DNA of 64,000 bases from an uncultured Flavobacteriaceae bacterium. GTDB taxonomy: Bacteria > Bacteroidota > Bacteroidia > Flavobacteriales > Flavobacteriaceae. The notes under the pieces were generated by a model. It saw nothing but the letters and a program-made list of their open reading frames with translations. It ran no database searches and had not been told where the DNA came from. A program made the translations under genes and the position numbers. Below, one piece after another: positions 34,330 through 47,826 of the stretch; positions within the stretch are counted from its first letter, which is position 1; every line of letters begins with the position of its first letter. The DNA lies in the NCBI GenBank assembly GCA_947500585.1, contig CANMSN010000005.1:1-64000 (forward strand). The letters run 5' to 3'.

Positions 34330-34737
34330 TATAATATTTAAAAACAAGTACGTAAACAAATTAAATAAAACTGCTATAGCTGTTTTATTTAATTTGGGTC
34401 TTAGTAAAAATATTGATACGCTATTTTATGTGTTAAACCTACTTGGAAGAACTAAGGTTGTTGTACTTACTAATATAGTGGAGGAGAGAAGATCAATTTT
34501 TAATTTATAAGCTTAGTAGTAAAGGGGTTAAATATAAGTTATCACCTAATACTTTTTGTTTTAGGAGTAATTGTTTAAATAATTCTTTTTTTACTTTTCT
34601 ATATTTTTTAATGTTAGCTAAGTTGTTTATTTCTTTAGGGGTCTTGTTGAAGATTAAATAATTGTATTTTTTTGCAACTGCTATCCAACCCTAATTTAAC
34701 ACGAAAAAAACACCTCTATTTAAACACCATTTTAAAG
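34330..34737. other. Intergenic region without a supported gene
   Basis: AT-rich. A 62-codon plus-strand frame (34322-34510) overlaps the operator box and has no recognisable feature. No clear terminator was found. Confidence 0.5.
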
Positions 34738-36201
34738 TTATAAACTTACTTTGTTTTCATAAAAAGGATTTCTATCTCTTGGTATTAAAGCCTTATTCAG
34801 TTTTATCCATTGATTTAATTTATTCTTAAGTTCTTCATGTTTATTAGAATTGGTTTTTAATAAATTTTTTGTTTCCCCTAAATCTGACCTTAAATTATAT
34901 AATTCCCAAGTATTACCTTCGTAATAATGGTGAAGTTTCCATGGGTAAGATATAATTAAAGAACCTGGTCGAGTTCTGAATATAGAATCTCTCCCTTGGT
35001 CAATGCTTTTTTTATAAGTCTGCAGATATATTGGAAAATGATAGTACAATTCTCTTTCAATTTTTTTTTGATTTATCAATACATCTGTTAAATTTATACC
35101 ATCTAATTCTTGAGCTTTTTTCTCAGGGTTTACAATATATTGAATGGTTGGATAAAAATCTAAGTTTGAAACCACTTGATTAGTTGTACTACTGGATTTT
35201 ATTTTTTGAGGCCATTTCATTATCAAAGGTACACGAATACCTCCTTCATAATATGAGCCTTTTCCACCTCTGAGAGGATTTTGATATGATATAGCTCTAA
35301 TACCTCCATTATCTGAAGTGAAAATTACCAATGTATTCTTATTTAATCCATTAGCCTCCAAAGTTTTTAAAAGTCTCCCAATATTTTCATCCAAAGACGA
35401 AACCATAGCTGCATATTTTGGATTGTTTTGACCATTATCTCCTTTTTTCTTTTTGAACTTTTCTATCAAGCTTGATTTTCCCATTAAAGGCGTATGAACT
35501 GTGTAATATGGTAAGTATAAAAAGAATGTGGTATCTCTGGATTTTTGTATAAATGAGATAGCTTCATTTGTCAATCTATCTGTCAAATACTCTCCTTTGG
35601 AGCCATCTTCTATAAAATCGATATTATAAGGTGAAAAATAACCATTTGCACCCGGATTTCCTTTATCACTCCCTCCTATATTTACATCTATACCTTGCTG
35701 TAATGGATTTTTATTTACATGCCATTTACCAATATTTGCTGTTAAATACCCTGCTGACTTAAGCATTTCTGGTAAAGTATAAATAGAATCGTCTAAATGC
35801 TCTGTGTTTTCTATTGGAATTAACTTCCTAGTTTTCGCATTTCCTCTAGCTGAAGAACCAACAGTGTAAACTCCGTGTTTTGGAGTATTTAACCCTGACA
35901 ACATGCAAGCTCTACTTGGGGCACAATTAGCCGCACTAGCGTAAGCATTTGTGAAAACCATTCCTTGTTTAGCTAAAGCATCAATATTAGGAGTTTCGTA
36001 ATAAGTACTTCCCATAAATCCTAAATCTTTCCAGCCTAAATCGTCAACATTAATTAAAACTATGTTGGGTTTACTTTGAGTTTTTGTTGATGCAATAACA
36101 CCCTTATTTCCTTGATTTTCAAACACACAAGAAAAAAACAATATAACTAGCAAAAATAGCATATAGCATTTATTTAGCTTTACTGTTTTTAATCTTCCCA
36201 T
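34738..36201 (-). CDS. Sulfatase, family S1 (lipoprotein)
   Basis: 487 residues. A lipoprotein-type signal with FFSC (Cys25) is followed by the alkaline-phosphatase-like sulfatase fold. Metal residues are in VDDLG (52-56). CAPSR at 93-97 is the formylglycine motif (Cys93 converted by an FGE enzyme that is not in this window). FTSDNGG and GGKGSYYEGGIRVPLI follow downstream. It removes sulfate from the locus glycan; the exact subfamily cannot be set by eye. Its start overlaps the previous sulfatase by 13 bases, implying coupled translation. Confidence 0.92.
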   Translation of the reverse strand: MGRLKTVKLNKCYMLFLLVILFFSCVFENQGNKGVIASTKTQSKPNIVLINVDDLGWKDLGFMGSTYYETPNIDALAKQGMVFTNAYASAANCAPSRACMLSGLNTPKHGVYTVGSSARGNAKTRKLIPIENTEHLDDSIYTLPEMLKSAGYLTANIGKWHVNKNPLQQGIDVNIGGSDKGNPGANGYFSPYNIDFIEDGSKGEYLTDRLTNEAISFIQKSRDTTFFLYLPYYTVHTPLMGKSSLIEKFKKKKGDNGQNNPKYAAMVSSLDENIGRLLKTLEANGLNKNTLVIFTSDNGGIRAISYQNPLRGGKGSYYEGGIRVPLIMKWPQKIKSSSTTNQVVSNLDFYPTIQYIVNPEKKAQELDGINLTDVLINQKKIERELYYHFPIYLQTYKKSIDQGRDSIFRTRPGSLIISYPWKLHHYYEGNTWELYNLRSDLGETKNLLKTNSNKHEELKNKLNQWIKLNKALIPRDRNPFYENKVSL

Positions 36202-38036
36202 AAGTTATTATAATTTAAATTGCCAGAATTTATAAGAGCCGATTTTAAATAGAATTGATTTAGCTTGCTATCATTTCTCAGTTTTAATATTTCAGATTCA
36301 ATAGGCTTAACCAGCTCGCTTAAATTCTGCAAAGTTGCATATGCCATAAAGTGATTTTCTTTTACTTTGTTTAATACAAAGAGTAACGCATCAGTACTTC
36401 TGTTATGTTTAATTAATATTTCTGCACTCATTAACCGCACTTCAGTATTTTCATTATTATTATTGAAGTTTCTACTAATTTCTTGGGGTATTGAGTTTAT
36501 TTCTCCTCTTTCTAAAAGCTTAAGAAATCCAACGGTGCCCCAATACCGTATTGCAGGTTCTGATGAACTCAAGTATTTAATCAAATTTGTTATATCAGAT
36601 TTGCTTGCTGTACTCGATAATGCTGCAGATTCTATAACCTCTCCTACGGGCTGGTTGGTGCGCTTAATATAATTATAAAATGGTTCCTTACTATTCCTTC
36701 TTCTCATTGACCAAGGATATAATCCCAAATCGTTTTTGTCTTTCATCAGTTTTAAAAGCTTCTTTTTCATTTCTGCAATTTTACCCTGATATTTTTTTAA
36801 TACGATTAGATTTTTTAGTTCAAAAGTATCTACTTTGGTATCATAAAATTCTAAAGCCGCTGTTGGTTTCCAAAATACACTTTGAATAGAATCTAACTCA
36901 CCATTTATATTTGCCTTATCCCAGGCTTGATAGGACGGCATTTGCCATTGATAAGATTGTCTTGTTCCGTTGGGATAAGCCGAATTAAAATTCCAGATAA
37001 GCTTGTATCTACCATCTGTAATAGCTCTTGAAGGAATAAAATTTTGTTCTTGATTTGCCCTGAATAAAAATATTTCAGACCTATTTTCTGGTAAGTTTTC
37101 ACCTAAAAAAGGTTTACCCATTATAAAACTAGGAATGTCTGTTCTAGCCAAACTAAGAAATGTTGGCGCAAAATCTACAAACCCGACTAACTCTTTATTC
37201 ACAAAAGGTATGCTAAATTTAGCCAAATGCTTATATTGCTCTGGTAAATAAACAAACAACGGAATTCGGGTGCCTGTATCATACAAATAAGCTTTACTTC
37301 TTGGTAAACACCCACCATGATCTGAATAGAAAAACACAATTGTATTTTCTGCTTCTCCTGAAGCTTTAAGTTTATCTAATTGTTTCTTAACCCATAAATC
37401 CATTTCGGTAACGGCATCTAAATGCCATGCTAAATCATCTCTAATTTCTGGTTTATTGGGTAGGTAGCTAGGTAAATTTATATCATCTAGTAGAATGCCT
37501 CTAGGGTTACGTCCATTAGTGTTTTTGGTAGCAACTCTTTTGGTATGAGTACCACCATAATTAAAAACAGAAAAAAAGGGCTGAGTTTTATCTTCTCTAT
37601 TTAAAAAACTAGCTTTTTTATAAGACGCATCCCAAATATCTTCAGGAACATTTTTAGCGTTATAATCTTGCTTGCTATTATTAGTACAATAATAACCTGC
37701 TTCTTTTAGGTATTTTGTAAAATAAAATTTGTCTGGAACAGCCCTACTTTGCCTATGCCAATCTGTTGCCAACATTGGCGCATAGATTCCTGATATAAGG
37801 GTTGACCTTGCGGGGGAGCATTGTGAGCCATTAGAAAATGCATTTGTAAAAACAATGCTATTTTTAGCTAAGGCATCTAAAGTTGGAGTATTTGTTAATT
37901 TATTACCATAAACTGATAAATATGGACTCATATCTTCTACTACCAAACACAAAATGTTTGGCCTATCTTCTTTATTAATGTCTTGACATGAGTGACAAAT
38001 TAAAAAAGCACAAAATAATTTTATAAAAAGTCTCAT
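36189..38036 (-). CDS. Sulfatase, family S1, with C-terminal helical extension
   Basis: 615 residues. Probable lipoprotein signal (LICHSC, Cys17). The sulfatase core has VVEDMS (32-37) in place of the usual DDLG, and CSPAR at 73-77 is the formylglycine motif. FYSDHGG and the substrate loop LYDTGTRIPLFVYLP match heparan/heparin-type N- or O-sulfatases (S1_8-like). The last 130 residues form helical repeats reminiscent of HEAT (AIRYWGTVGFLKLL, EVRLMSAEILIK). Transcribed from the GH2 side and overlapping the next sulfatase. Confidence 0.9.
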   Translation of the reverse strand: MRLFIKLFCAFLICHSCQDINKEDRPNILCLVVEDMSPYLSVYGNKLTNTPTLDALAKNSIVFTNAFSNGSQCSPARSTLISGIYAPMLATDWHRQSRAVPDKFYFTKYLKEAGYYCTNNSKQDYNAKNVPEDIWDASYKKASFLNREDKTQPFFSVFNYGGTHTKRVATKNTNGRNPRGILLDDINLPSYLPNKPEIRDDLAWHLDAVTEMDLWVKKQLDKLKASGEAENTIVFFYSDHGGCLPRSKAYLYDTGTRIPLFVYLPEQYKHLAKFSIPFVNKELVGFVDFAPTFLSLARTDIPSFIMGKPFLGENLPENRSEIFLFRANQEQNFIPSRAITDGRYKLIWNFNSAYPNGTRQSYQWQMPSYQAWDKANINGELDSIQSVFWKPTAALEFYDTKVDTFELKNLIVLKKYQGKIAEMKKKLLKLMKDKNDLGLYPWSMRRRNSKEPFYNYIKRTNQPVGEVIESAALSSTASKSDITNLIKYLSSSEPAIRYWGTVGFLKLLERGEINSIPQEISRNFNNNNENTEVRLMSAEILIKHNRSTDALLFVLNKVKENHFMAYATLQNLSELVKPIESEILKLRNDSKLNQFYLKSALINSGNLNYNNLWED

Positions 38037-38122
38037 TTACAATGTTTATTATATATCAATAACAACCACTTAGCACCAAATTCAACGACTTACTAAAAAC
38101 AATGGCTTTATTGCAATGTATC

Positions 38123-41329
<3,207 letters not shown>

Positions 41330-41381
41330 TTATTTTATCGGTAAATTAACAAAATACTAAGGCATGTTTTATACTCTTAAT

Positions 41382-41409
41382 GTTACAAAAACGGGCTTCT
41401 AATGTCATA
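41382..41409. promoter_or_regulatory. Candidate HTCS operator before GH2
   Basis: GTTACA (41382-41387) and GTCATA (41404-41409), direct orientation, 22 bp apart, 68-95 bases upstream of the GH2 start. More degenerate than the GH29 and LamG boxes, but flank and spacing match. Confidence 0.45.
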
Positions 41410-41439
41410 TTTAAGCTTCTGAAACATATTATTTGAAGG

Positions 41440-44400
41440 TCATATGTCCATGTGTTTGTCTTTTTTAGCATAATTTTTTATGTATTGTGTTGGGCTCATG
41501 TTGTATTCTTTACTGAAACATTTACTGAAATACTTTTGATTATTAAATCCAGTCATATATGCGATTTCAGATATATACATATCTGAGTTTTCAAGTAACT
41601 GAACTGCCCGTTTTAGCTTTATTTTTTTTATAAAATTGACTGGTGTGTCATTAATAATAACTTGCAGTTTTCTATATAAGTTTGCGCGACTCATACCTAC
41701 TTCAGAAGCTAAAAATTCAACACTTAAAAGATTATCATCCATAGAGTTTTCAATAATCTTTATTAACTTTTTTATAAACTTTTCTTCGTTAGATTCAATT
41801 TCAATTTCAGATGGTTTAGAAGTAATAACTTTACTAAACTTTTCTTTTAGTATTTTTCTTGTTATTAATGTGTTTTTTACTTTCCACTTAACAAACTCAA
41901 GGCTAAAAGGCTTTTCTATATAATCGTCAGCTCCTAAGCTAACACATTCTATTTTGGTCTCATTTGAGTTTTTAGCAGTTAACATAAAAATTGGGATATT
42001 GTTTATGTCCAGATTCTTTTTAATACGTTTAAGCATAGATATTCCATCTTCAATAGGCATTAAAATATCACTAATTATTAATTGTGGTTTCTCTTTTAAA
42101 ATAGTTTCATAACCCTCTTTCCCATTTTGCGCTTCTATAATTTGAAAAGTGTCACTTAATTCTTCTGCAAGCATCAACCTCAAATCTGAGTTGTCTTCAA
42201 CTATTAAAACTTTAGGCTTAGATATGTTTTTTTGATTAGATTCAAACTCAGAGTTAACTTCTTCGATAACTTGATATTCAGAATTTTTAATAAAGCTTTT
42301 CTTTAAAGGTTCTCCTTTTTCTAATATTTCCTTTTTATGATACCTGTTTTTATTTATTGGAAGATAAAATGTAAACTCTGTAAATACATTTTCTTCACTT
42401 TCAACCATAATTATCCCATGGTGTCTTTCTACTAATTTTTGCACTAACTCCATTCCAATTCCTGTTCCAGGAATTTGATTACTATACGTTTTTGTTGCTT
42501 GATAGTACCTATCAAAAATAAGATTTAAATCTTTTTTTGGTATACCTACCCCATTATCTTTTACAACACATTTAATATATTTTCCTTTTGCGAGTCTAGT
42601 TAATTCTATATCTTTACTTTTATCTGTAAGAAGTTCTACTTTTAAACTTATTTCACCTTTTTCTTTAGTGTATTTAAAGGCGTTAGACAAAAGGTTAAAC
42701 AATATTTTTTCTAAAATATCTACATCATACCAGCCTTTAATTTCTCTCTCTTTTGTAATAAAGTCATATTTGATTTCATAAATTTTGGCAAAGTCATTAA
42801 AAGCATTTTTAATAATACTAATATCTTTTATAATGTTGTTTTTAGAAATATTGAGTTTTAACTTACCTTCATCAAACTTTCTTATATCCATAATTTGATT
42901 TATAAGTCTGTGCATTCTAAGTGTATTATTATAAATGCGTTGAGATGTTAGTGGGCTTAATGTAAATTTTTTCTCTTTCACCACTTTTTCAACAGTACCA
43001 AGAATTAAAGAAAGAGGTGTTCTTAATTCATGAGATATATCAGTAAAAAAAGTCATTTTCATTCTATGATGCTCTTTGTCTTTTTCTCGACTAACTGTTT
43101 CTGCTACCAAATTTTTTTTTAATTTATACCAGTTGTTTATTAAAAGCAATGAAAGCCAAATACAAAAAAAGGCTAAAACGAAATAAATAATAATTGCTGT
43201 ATTACTTTTCCAAAAAGGTGGAGAAATGGTAAAATACAATTGTTTTGGTACGTTATTCCAAACACCATCACTATTAGTACTTTTCACCTTAAATGTATAA
43301 ACGCCTGGTGGTAAATTATTATAATTAGCATTTCTGTTTGTTGCATCTGTATATAACCAAAAATCATTTACACCTTCTAGCATATATGCATACTTATTTT
43401 TACTGGGAGATGTAAAATCTAAAGAAGAAAATTTAATAACAATATTGTTCTGGTTATATGGAAGATCTATCACTTTATTGAATCTTAACTTAGATTTTAT
43501 ACTATTGTTGTTATAAGTTAAAGTATCATTAATTTCATTTCCAAATATTGAAAAATCTGTAATAACAGTATTGGGTATTAACGTAGTTTTTTTAAATTTT
43601 TTGGGATTTACTGTATAAAACCCACCAATGCAACCAAAATATAAATGCTCATTATTGGCATTGTAGGAGTTAAAGGTAAACTGACTCTCTTTTACTCCTT
43701 CATCTACACCAAAGTTTTTGATTTTTTCGGTTTTTATATCCAAAAATGAGATACCCTCTAATGTGCTAAACCATAAATTACCTTTATTATCTTCCTCTAT
43801 ACTACAAATAATTTCAGACAGGAGTCCATTCTCTTTGTTATAAACTTTTATTTGTTGACCCTTATTTTCATTATAAATATTAAAACCACCACCACGTGTA
43901 CCGATACATATCTTACCATCTTTTGTTTCTTTAATACATAAAATAGCATTTGATGAAATTCCTCCGTTTTGTTCTGGAGTAAAATGTTTTAGTTTTTCAC
44001 TTGTTAAATTTATTTTATAAAGTCCACTACCTCTGGTGCCTATCCAAATATTTTTATTTCTGTCTAAATGCATCACATATATATTATCATTAGATAACGT
44101 TGAGATAACTTTTTTTTCAAATAGTGAAATTTCATTGTTGGATTTAATAATATCAATACCATTACCCCATAAGCCTACCCAAATACAATTGTTATTTAAA
44201 ATAGTAATATTTTTTACAGGATTATTGTATTCTTTTAGAGTATCTATAGTATGTGTTAGTTTATTAGGTTTATAATTTTTTGTCCTTATCAATTTATTTC
44301 CAAGACCAACAAATAACTCCTTACTGTAATCATCAAATTTTAGAAAATTTACTTCTTTGGTCGTTTTAAGAAAACATTGTTGAGATTTATTACTTATATT

Positions 44401-45543
44401 ATATCTATAAATCCCTTTTTTTCGAAACCCAACTAAAATTTGGTTGCCTCCTTCTGGGTATAGAGATGATGCAAATATGTTGTTTAACTCATTACTTAAG
44501 GTTATATTTTCAAATATGTTAGATTTCCCTATAAGTTTACTTAATCCCTTTTGTGAACCAACCCAAAGGTTATTATATCTATCTATTAAAGTGGTATTAA
44601 TTTGATTGTTTAAGCTTTTATTATCGCCTGAATTAACTTTAAATAGCGAAAATTGGTAAGTTTGTGTTTTTCTAACACCTTTAAGTAAACCATAATTTGT
44701 TCCTATCCAAATTATATCTCCTAAAGGTTCAGCAGTAAGAGATTGAATGCTTTCATTCCAGTTTATGTTTTCAGGAAAATCTTTAGAAGTATAGGTCTCA
44801 AGAATTTCTAAATCGTAATTTTCTTGGGTATACTTTAATACATAAACCCCATTTTTTGTGGCAGCAATTATGGTGTTATTGGGGCCTTCTTGTAGCGCTA
44901 AGGTATTTATATTAAAATTTGTATTTTTCTTATCCATAGCATCATCCAAAACAAATATTCCTTTGGAAGTAGCAAACCACTTCCTATTATATTTATCTTC
45001 AAAGTAATGATTTATTTGATTATTATAATTACTTAGTACTTCTGTACTTTTTTTGTAATTTATACTAGAATCTAGTGTAACGTTTTCGGGGTTTTCATTT
45101 GGAATTACTCTAACAATACCAACTTTTTGCACAAAAGCCCATATCGTTCCATCAGCGGATTTACCTAGAATTTTTGAGCTTTTATCTTTATAAAAACCTT
45201 TAAAAGCATTTTTTTTTCTATTATAAAGGATTAAATAACTTTCGCTACCTAACCAAAGGTTTCCATAATTATCTTCTATTACTGAGTTAACATTATTATT
45301 TGGAAGTGAGTTCTTATCAAAAACATTAAGTACATTTTCTTGTAGGTTATGTCCATCATATCTATAAAGTCCGTTATTAGTACATAGCCATAAAAAGCCC
45401 AAGTGATCTTCAAAAATATAATTGGTTTTTTTATTAAAAGTTGCACCACTAATATTTAATTCCAAAAAGGAAGATTTTTCTGATTGAGAAAATCCACTAC
45501 AAATAATAATTAGAAAACAATAAAGTGATATAAAGAACTTCAT
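41440..45543 (-). CDS. Hybrid two-component sensor/regulator (HTCS)
   Basis: 1367 residues, full length. A Sec signal (to about 19), periplasmic reg_prop propeller repeats (about 30-690; many WLGS/WIGT motifs), a Y_Y_Y domain (about 700-775), one transmembrane helix (about 785-806), HisKA with the phospho-acceptor His in ISHELRTPLS, HATPase with DNGVGIP and GTGIGMELV, a receiver domain (IVEDNSDLR, phospho-Asp in ISDILMP, Lys in EKPF) and a C-terminal AraC-type HTH pair (about 1275-1360). It senses a glycan breakdown product in the periplasm and activates the locus genes. It sits at the centre of the PUL between GH2 and the FIVAR lipoprotein. Confidence 0.96.
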   Translation of the reverse strand: MKFFISLYCFLIIICSGFSQSEKSSFLELNISGATFNKKTNYIFEDHLGFLWLCTNNGLYRYDGHNLQENVLNVFDKNSLPNNNVNSVIEDNYGNLWLGSESYLILYNRKKNAFKGFYKDKSSKILGKSADGTIWAFVQKVGIVRVIPNENPENVTLDSSINYKKSTEVLSNYNNQINHYFEDKYNRKWFATSKGIFVLDDAMDKKNTNFNINTLALQEGPNNTIIAATKNGVYVLKYTQENYDLEILETYTSKDFPENINWNESIQSLTAEPLGDIIWIGTNYGLLKGVRKTQTYQFSLFKVNSGDNKSLNNQINTTLIDRYNNLWVGSQKGLSKLIGKSNIFENITLSNELNNIFASSLYPEGGNQILVGFRKKGIYRYNISNKSQQCFLKTTKEVNFLKFDDYSKELFVGLGNKLIRTKNYKPNKLTHTIDTLKEYNNPVKNITILNNNCIWVGLWGNGIDIIKSNNEISLFEKKVISTLSNDNIYVMHLDRNKNIWIGTRGSGLYKINLTSEKLKHFTPEQNGGISSNAILCIKETKDGKICIGTRGGGFNIYNENKGQQIKVYNKENGLLSEIICSIEEDNKGNLWFSTLEGISFLDIKTEKIKNFGVDEGVKESQFTFNSYNANNEHLYFGCIGGFYTVNPKKFKKTTLIPNTVITDFSIFGNEINDTLTYNNNSIKSKLRFNKVIDLPYNQNNIVIKFSSLDFTSPSKNKYAYMLEGVNDFWLYTDATNRNANYNNLPPGVYTFKVKSTNSDGVWNNVPKQLYFTISPPFWKSNTAIIIYFVLAFFCIWLSLLLINNWYKLKKNLVAETVSREKDKEHHRMKMTFFTDISHELRTPLSLILGTVEKVVKEKKFTLSPLTSQRIYNNTLRMHRLINQIMDIRKFDEGKLKLNISKNNIIKDISIIKNAFNDFAKIYEIKYDFITKEREIKGWYDVDILEKILFNLLSNAFKYTKEKGEISLKVELLTDKSKDIELTRLAKGKYIKCVVKDNGVGIPKKDLNLIFDRYYQATKTYSNQIPGTGIGMELVQKLVERHHGIIMVESEENVFTEFTFYLPINKNRYHKKEILEKGEPLKKSFIKNSEYQVIEEVNSEFESNQKNISKPKVLIVEDNSDLRLMLAEELSDTFQIIEAQNGKEGYETILKEKPQLIISDILMPIEDGISMLKRIKKNLDINNIPIFMLTAKNSNETKIECVSLGADDYIEKPFSLEFVKWKVKNTLITRKILKEKFSKVITSKPSEIEIESNEEKFIKKLIKIIENSMDDNLLSVEFLASEVGMSRANLYRKLQVIINDTPVNFIKKIKLKRAVQLLENSDMYISEIAYMTGFNNQKYFSKCFSKEYNMSPTQYIKNYAKKDKHMDI

Positions 45544-45600
45544 ATACTATTTAGTGATTTAAAATAATTCTTATAAATTATCGGCTTTAAGGCTAAATAT

Positions 45601-45642
45601 AAAAAACCTAAAATAGAATTAGTATTCTATTTTAGGTTTTTT
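45601..45642. terminator. Long hairpin terminator
   Basis: AAAAAACCTAAAATAGAAT (45601-45619) pairs perfectly with its complement (45624-45642) around TAGT. A 19-bp stem with T runs on either strand, 20 bases beyond the FIVAR/LamG gene stop. Confidence 0.93.
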
Positions 45643-45661
45643 ATAAATATGATGTTTAAGG

Positions 45662-47332
45662 TTAATTGTTAAAAGGTAAACCAGAAGTTATTTTTCCCCA
45701 AGTTGGGCTACCAACAAAATTACCTGTATGATTTAATGATCCAGAGTCAGAAACTATTGTGCCACTCCCATCATTTAATTTCCAATAACCAACCAGACCT
45801 GTTTCAGAACCGGTTAAACGATTATCTTTATTGTCGGCTATTTCACTAGCGGTTCTAGCAACATTCCAAATACGAACATCACTAATTTGACCTACAAAAT
45901 GACGATCGGTTTGACCAGTACTTCTACCAATATTAAAGTTGTTAACAATTGAAGTATTAATATTAGGAGCTTGTCCAGTTCCGTCTAAAACTCCATCTAC
46001 AAAAAGTTCTATATCCAAGCCGCTTGTAACTACTATAACAACATGATGCCATTGTCCATCATTTATAATCATTGTACCATTTACCCCACCGCCGCTATAT
46101 TCAATTCTTAGTTTATCAGCGTTTATACGCATATCCCATTTTTCTTGGGAAGCATTTATACCCCAAGATAATATTAATGTTTGAGTTGCAGCACTAGCAT
46201 CTGTTTTAATCCAAGCCTCCATAGTACGTTGAGCACCACCTCCTATTCCTTGGAAAGTTGGAGTCTCTATATAATCTGCTCCTTCAAAATTTACAACATA
46301 TATGCCTAATAACGAATCATTAAAGGTCGTTATAGCAGCTTGTAGTGTTGCTTGGGCTGCATCTACAATGGTTTGTCCTGTCGATATATCATCAGCAACT
46401 CCTTGAGCAGTATCTATTGCTGCTTGCAATGTTGCCTTAGAACCAATAGGGTAGTTTCCTAAATCTGTTCCCTCAATAGCATCATCATGAAGTACTTGAG
46501 CACTAGCTATTGTAGAAATAAGTTGCGTAATATCCCTATCAGGACCACCAATTCTTCCTTGGTCAAAATCAGCTACTGCACTTTGCAAATCTAACAAAGC
46601 ACTATCTACCTCAGCTTGAGACAAATTGCTACTTGAATCTACTACAGCTTTTGCTGTATCTATTGCAGCTTGTAGTATCAGCTTAGAACCTACTGCATAT
46701 TCTCCTATTTCTACACCCTCATTAGCTCCATCATGTAAACCTTGAGCTGATAAAATTTCTGCATTTAAATCTGTAAAATCTAAAGGGGGGATTTCAGCGT
46801 CTTCAAAAGTATTAACAGCCATTAACAAATCTGTTAATGCAGAATTTATTTGTGCTTGAGTAGAAGCTGTATCATCTGCTACAATTTGCGCCTGATCTAT
46901 TGCCGTTTGCAAAGTTGCCTTTGAACCAGACTCATATTCTCCTGGATAAACACCTTCAACTGCATTATCATGTAAGGATTGTGCACTTGTAATTGTAGAA
47001 GCTAAACTAGTACCATCAATAATTACTATACTACTTTGATAAGTATCAAGAGCATCTCTAATTTTTTTTGTTGCAATGTCTATTGTTCCCTGATTGATCG
47101 CAGTAGATCTATAAGTTTCATATTCAGTTATAACAGCCTCTAAAATAGATGTAGAACCAATAATTATGTCGCCATTAGATTCTCCCTCTTTTGATATATC
47201 TGAAGCATTTTTCGCTTCAAATAGCACCGAATCAAACTCAGTGTAGTTAATTATATTAAGGTCGTCATCATTACAAGAGTAAGTAACCATTAATAGCATT
47301 AATATAAAACAGCATAATTTTTTTATTGTCAT
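45662..47332 (-). CDS. FIVAR-repeat and LamG surface lipoprotein
   Basis: 556 residues. A lipoprotein signal with TYSC (Cys20). About three and a half FIVAR-type repeats of 60-70 residues (about 60-340), each with an LHD.A.EG..xGxY..GSK..LQxAID core, are followed by a LamG domain (about 345-550; TMEAWIKT, DGQWHHVVIVV, GQISDVRIWNVARTASEI). FIVAR repeats act as extended stalks, and LamG here is a likely glycan binder. It is divergent from susC and occupies the place of a surface glycan-binding protein (SusE/F role) without sequence likeness to SusE/F. Confidence 0.88.
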   Translation of the reverse strand: MTIKKLCCFILMLLMVTYSCNDDDLNIINYTEFDSVLFEAKNASDISKEGESNGDIIIGSTSILEAVITEYETYRSTAINQGTIDIATKKIRDALDTYQSSIVIIDGTSLASTITSAQSLHDNAVEGVYPGEYESGSKATLQTAIDQAQIVADDTASTQAQINSALTDLLMAVNTFEDAEIPPLDFTDLNAEILSAQGLHDGANEGVEIGEYAVGSKLILQAAIDTAKAVVDSSSNLSQAEVDSALLDLQSAVADFDQGRIGGPDRDITQLISTIASAQVLHDDAIEGTDLGNYPIGSKATLQAAIDTAQGVADDISTGQTIVDAAQATLQAAITTFNDSLLGIYVVNFEGADYIETPTFQGIGGGAQRTMEAWIKTDASAATQTLILSWGINASQEKWDMRINADKLRIEYSGGGVNGTMIINDGQWHHVVIVVTSGLDIELFVDGVLDGTGQAPNINTSIVNNFNIGRSTGQTDRHFVGQISDVRIWNVARTASEIADNKDNRLTGSETGLVGYWKLNDGSGTIVSDSGSLNHTGNFVGSPTWGKITSGLPFNN

Positions 47333-47520
47333 AATAATTTATTTAAATAATATTTAGTTAGTTTAATTATTGTATCATTTTATCTTTAATTACAATAGTA
47401 GAATATTTTACATTGTAACTTAAGGCCTATTTAATAAATAAAAGTAATATCTCTTTAAAAACGCTGAAATTAATCAATTGCTAATTTCTTAACAAAAAGC
47501 TAATTATATGTGCCTGTTGT

Positions 47521-47548
47521 GTTTCTAATTTGGTACTAAAATGTTGCA
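47521..47548. promoter_or_regulatory. Candidate HTCS operator in the FIVAR/susC divergent region (box 1)
   Basis: GTTTCT (47521-47526) and GTTGCA (47543-47548), direct orientation, 22 bp apart. It shares AAAATGTTGCA with the box before the LamG gene. Orientation relative to the FIVAR gene is the same as in the other minus-strand genes. Confidence 0.55.
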
Positions 47549-47666
47549 GAGTTTAATTTGTTGTTTTTTAGAGTTAAGTAACTAAGCCAATTTCTTGTAC
47601 GAATTACAAAAAAAAGAGAAAATGTCCGCAAAACTTCAATATTAATTTAAACAAAAGAATACTTAT

Positions 47667-47694
47667 GTTGCAAATTTGTATTAAAAATGTCAAA
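47667..47694. promoter_or_regulatory. Candidate HTCS operator in the FIVAR/susC divergent region (box 2)
   Basis: GTTGCA (47667-47672) and GTCAAA (47689-47694), direct orientation, 22 bp apart, 133-160 bases upstream of susC. A further inverted half site TGCAAC lies at 47726-47731, 96 bases upstream of susC. Confidence 0.5.
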
Positions 47695-47826
47695 TAAGTT
47701 CCCGTTTTATGTAACTATATAGACTTGCAACATTTATACGTGTTAATTTAGATATCTAAACTCTTTCTTGTTCTTAACTTTACTTCAAATATTTAATTAA
47801 CTAAATAATAAAAAACTATATTTTGT

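Noticed and set aside
34322-34510. 62-codon plus-strand ORF
   Set aside because: It overlaps the candidate operator, is compositionally like AT-rich intergenic DNA, and has no recognisable domain or promoter.
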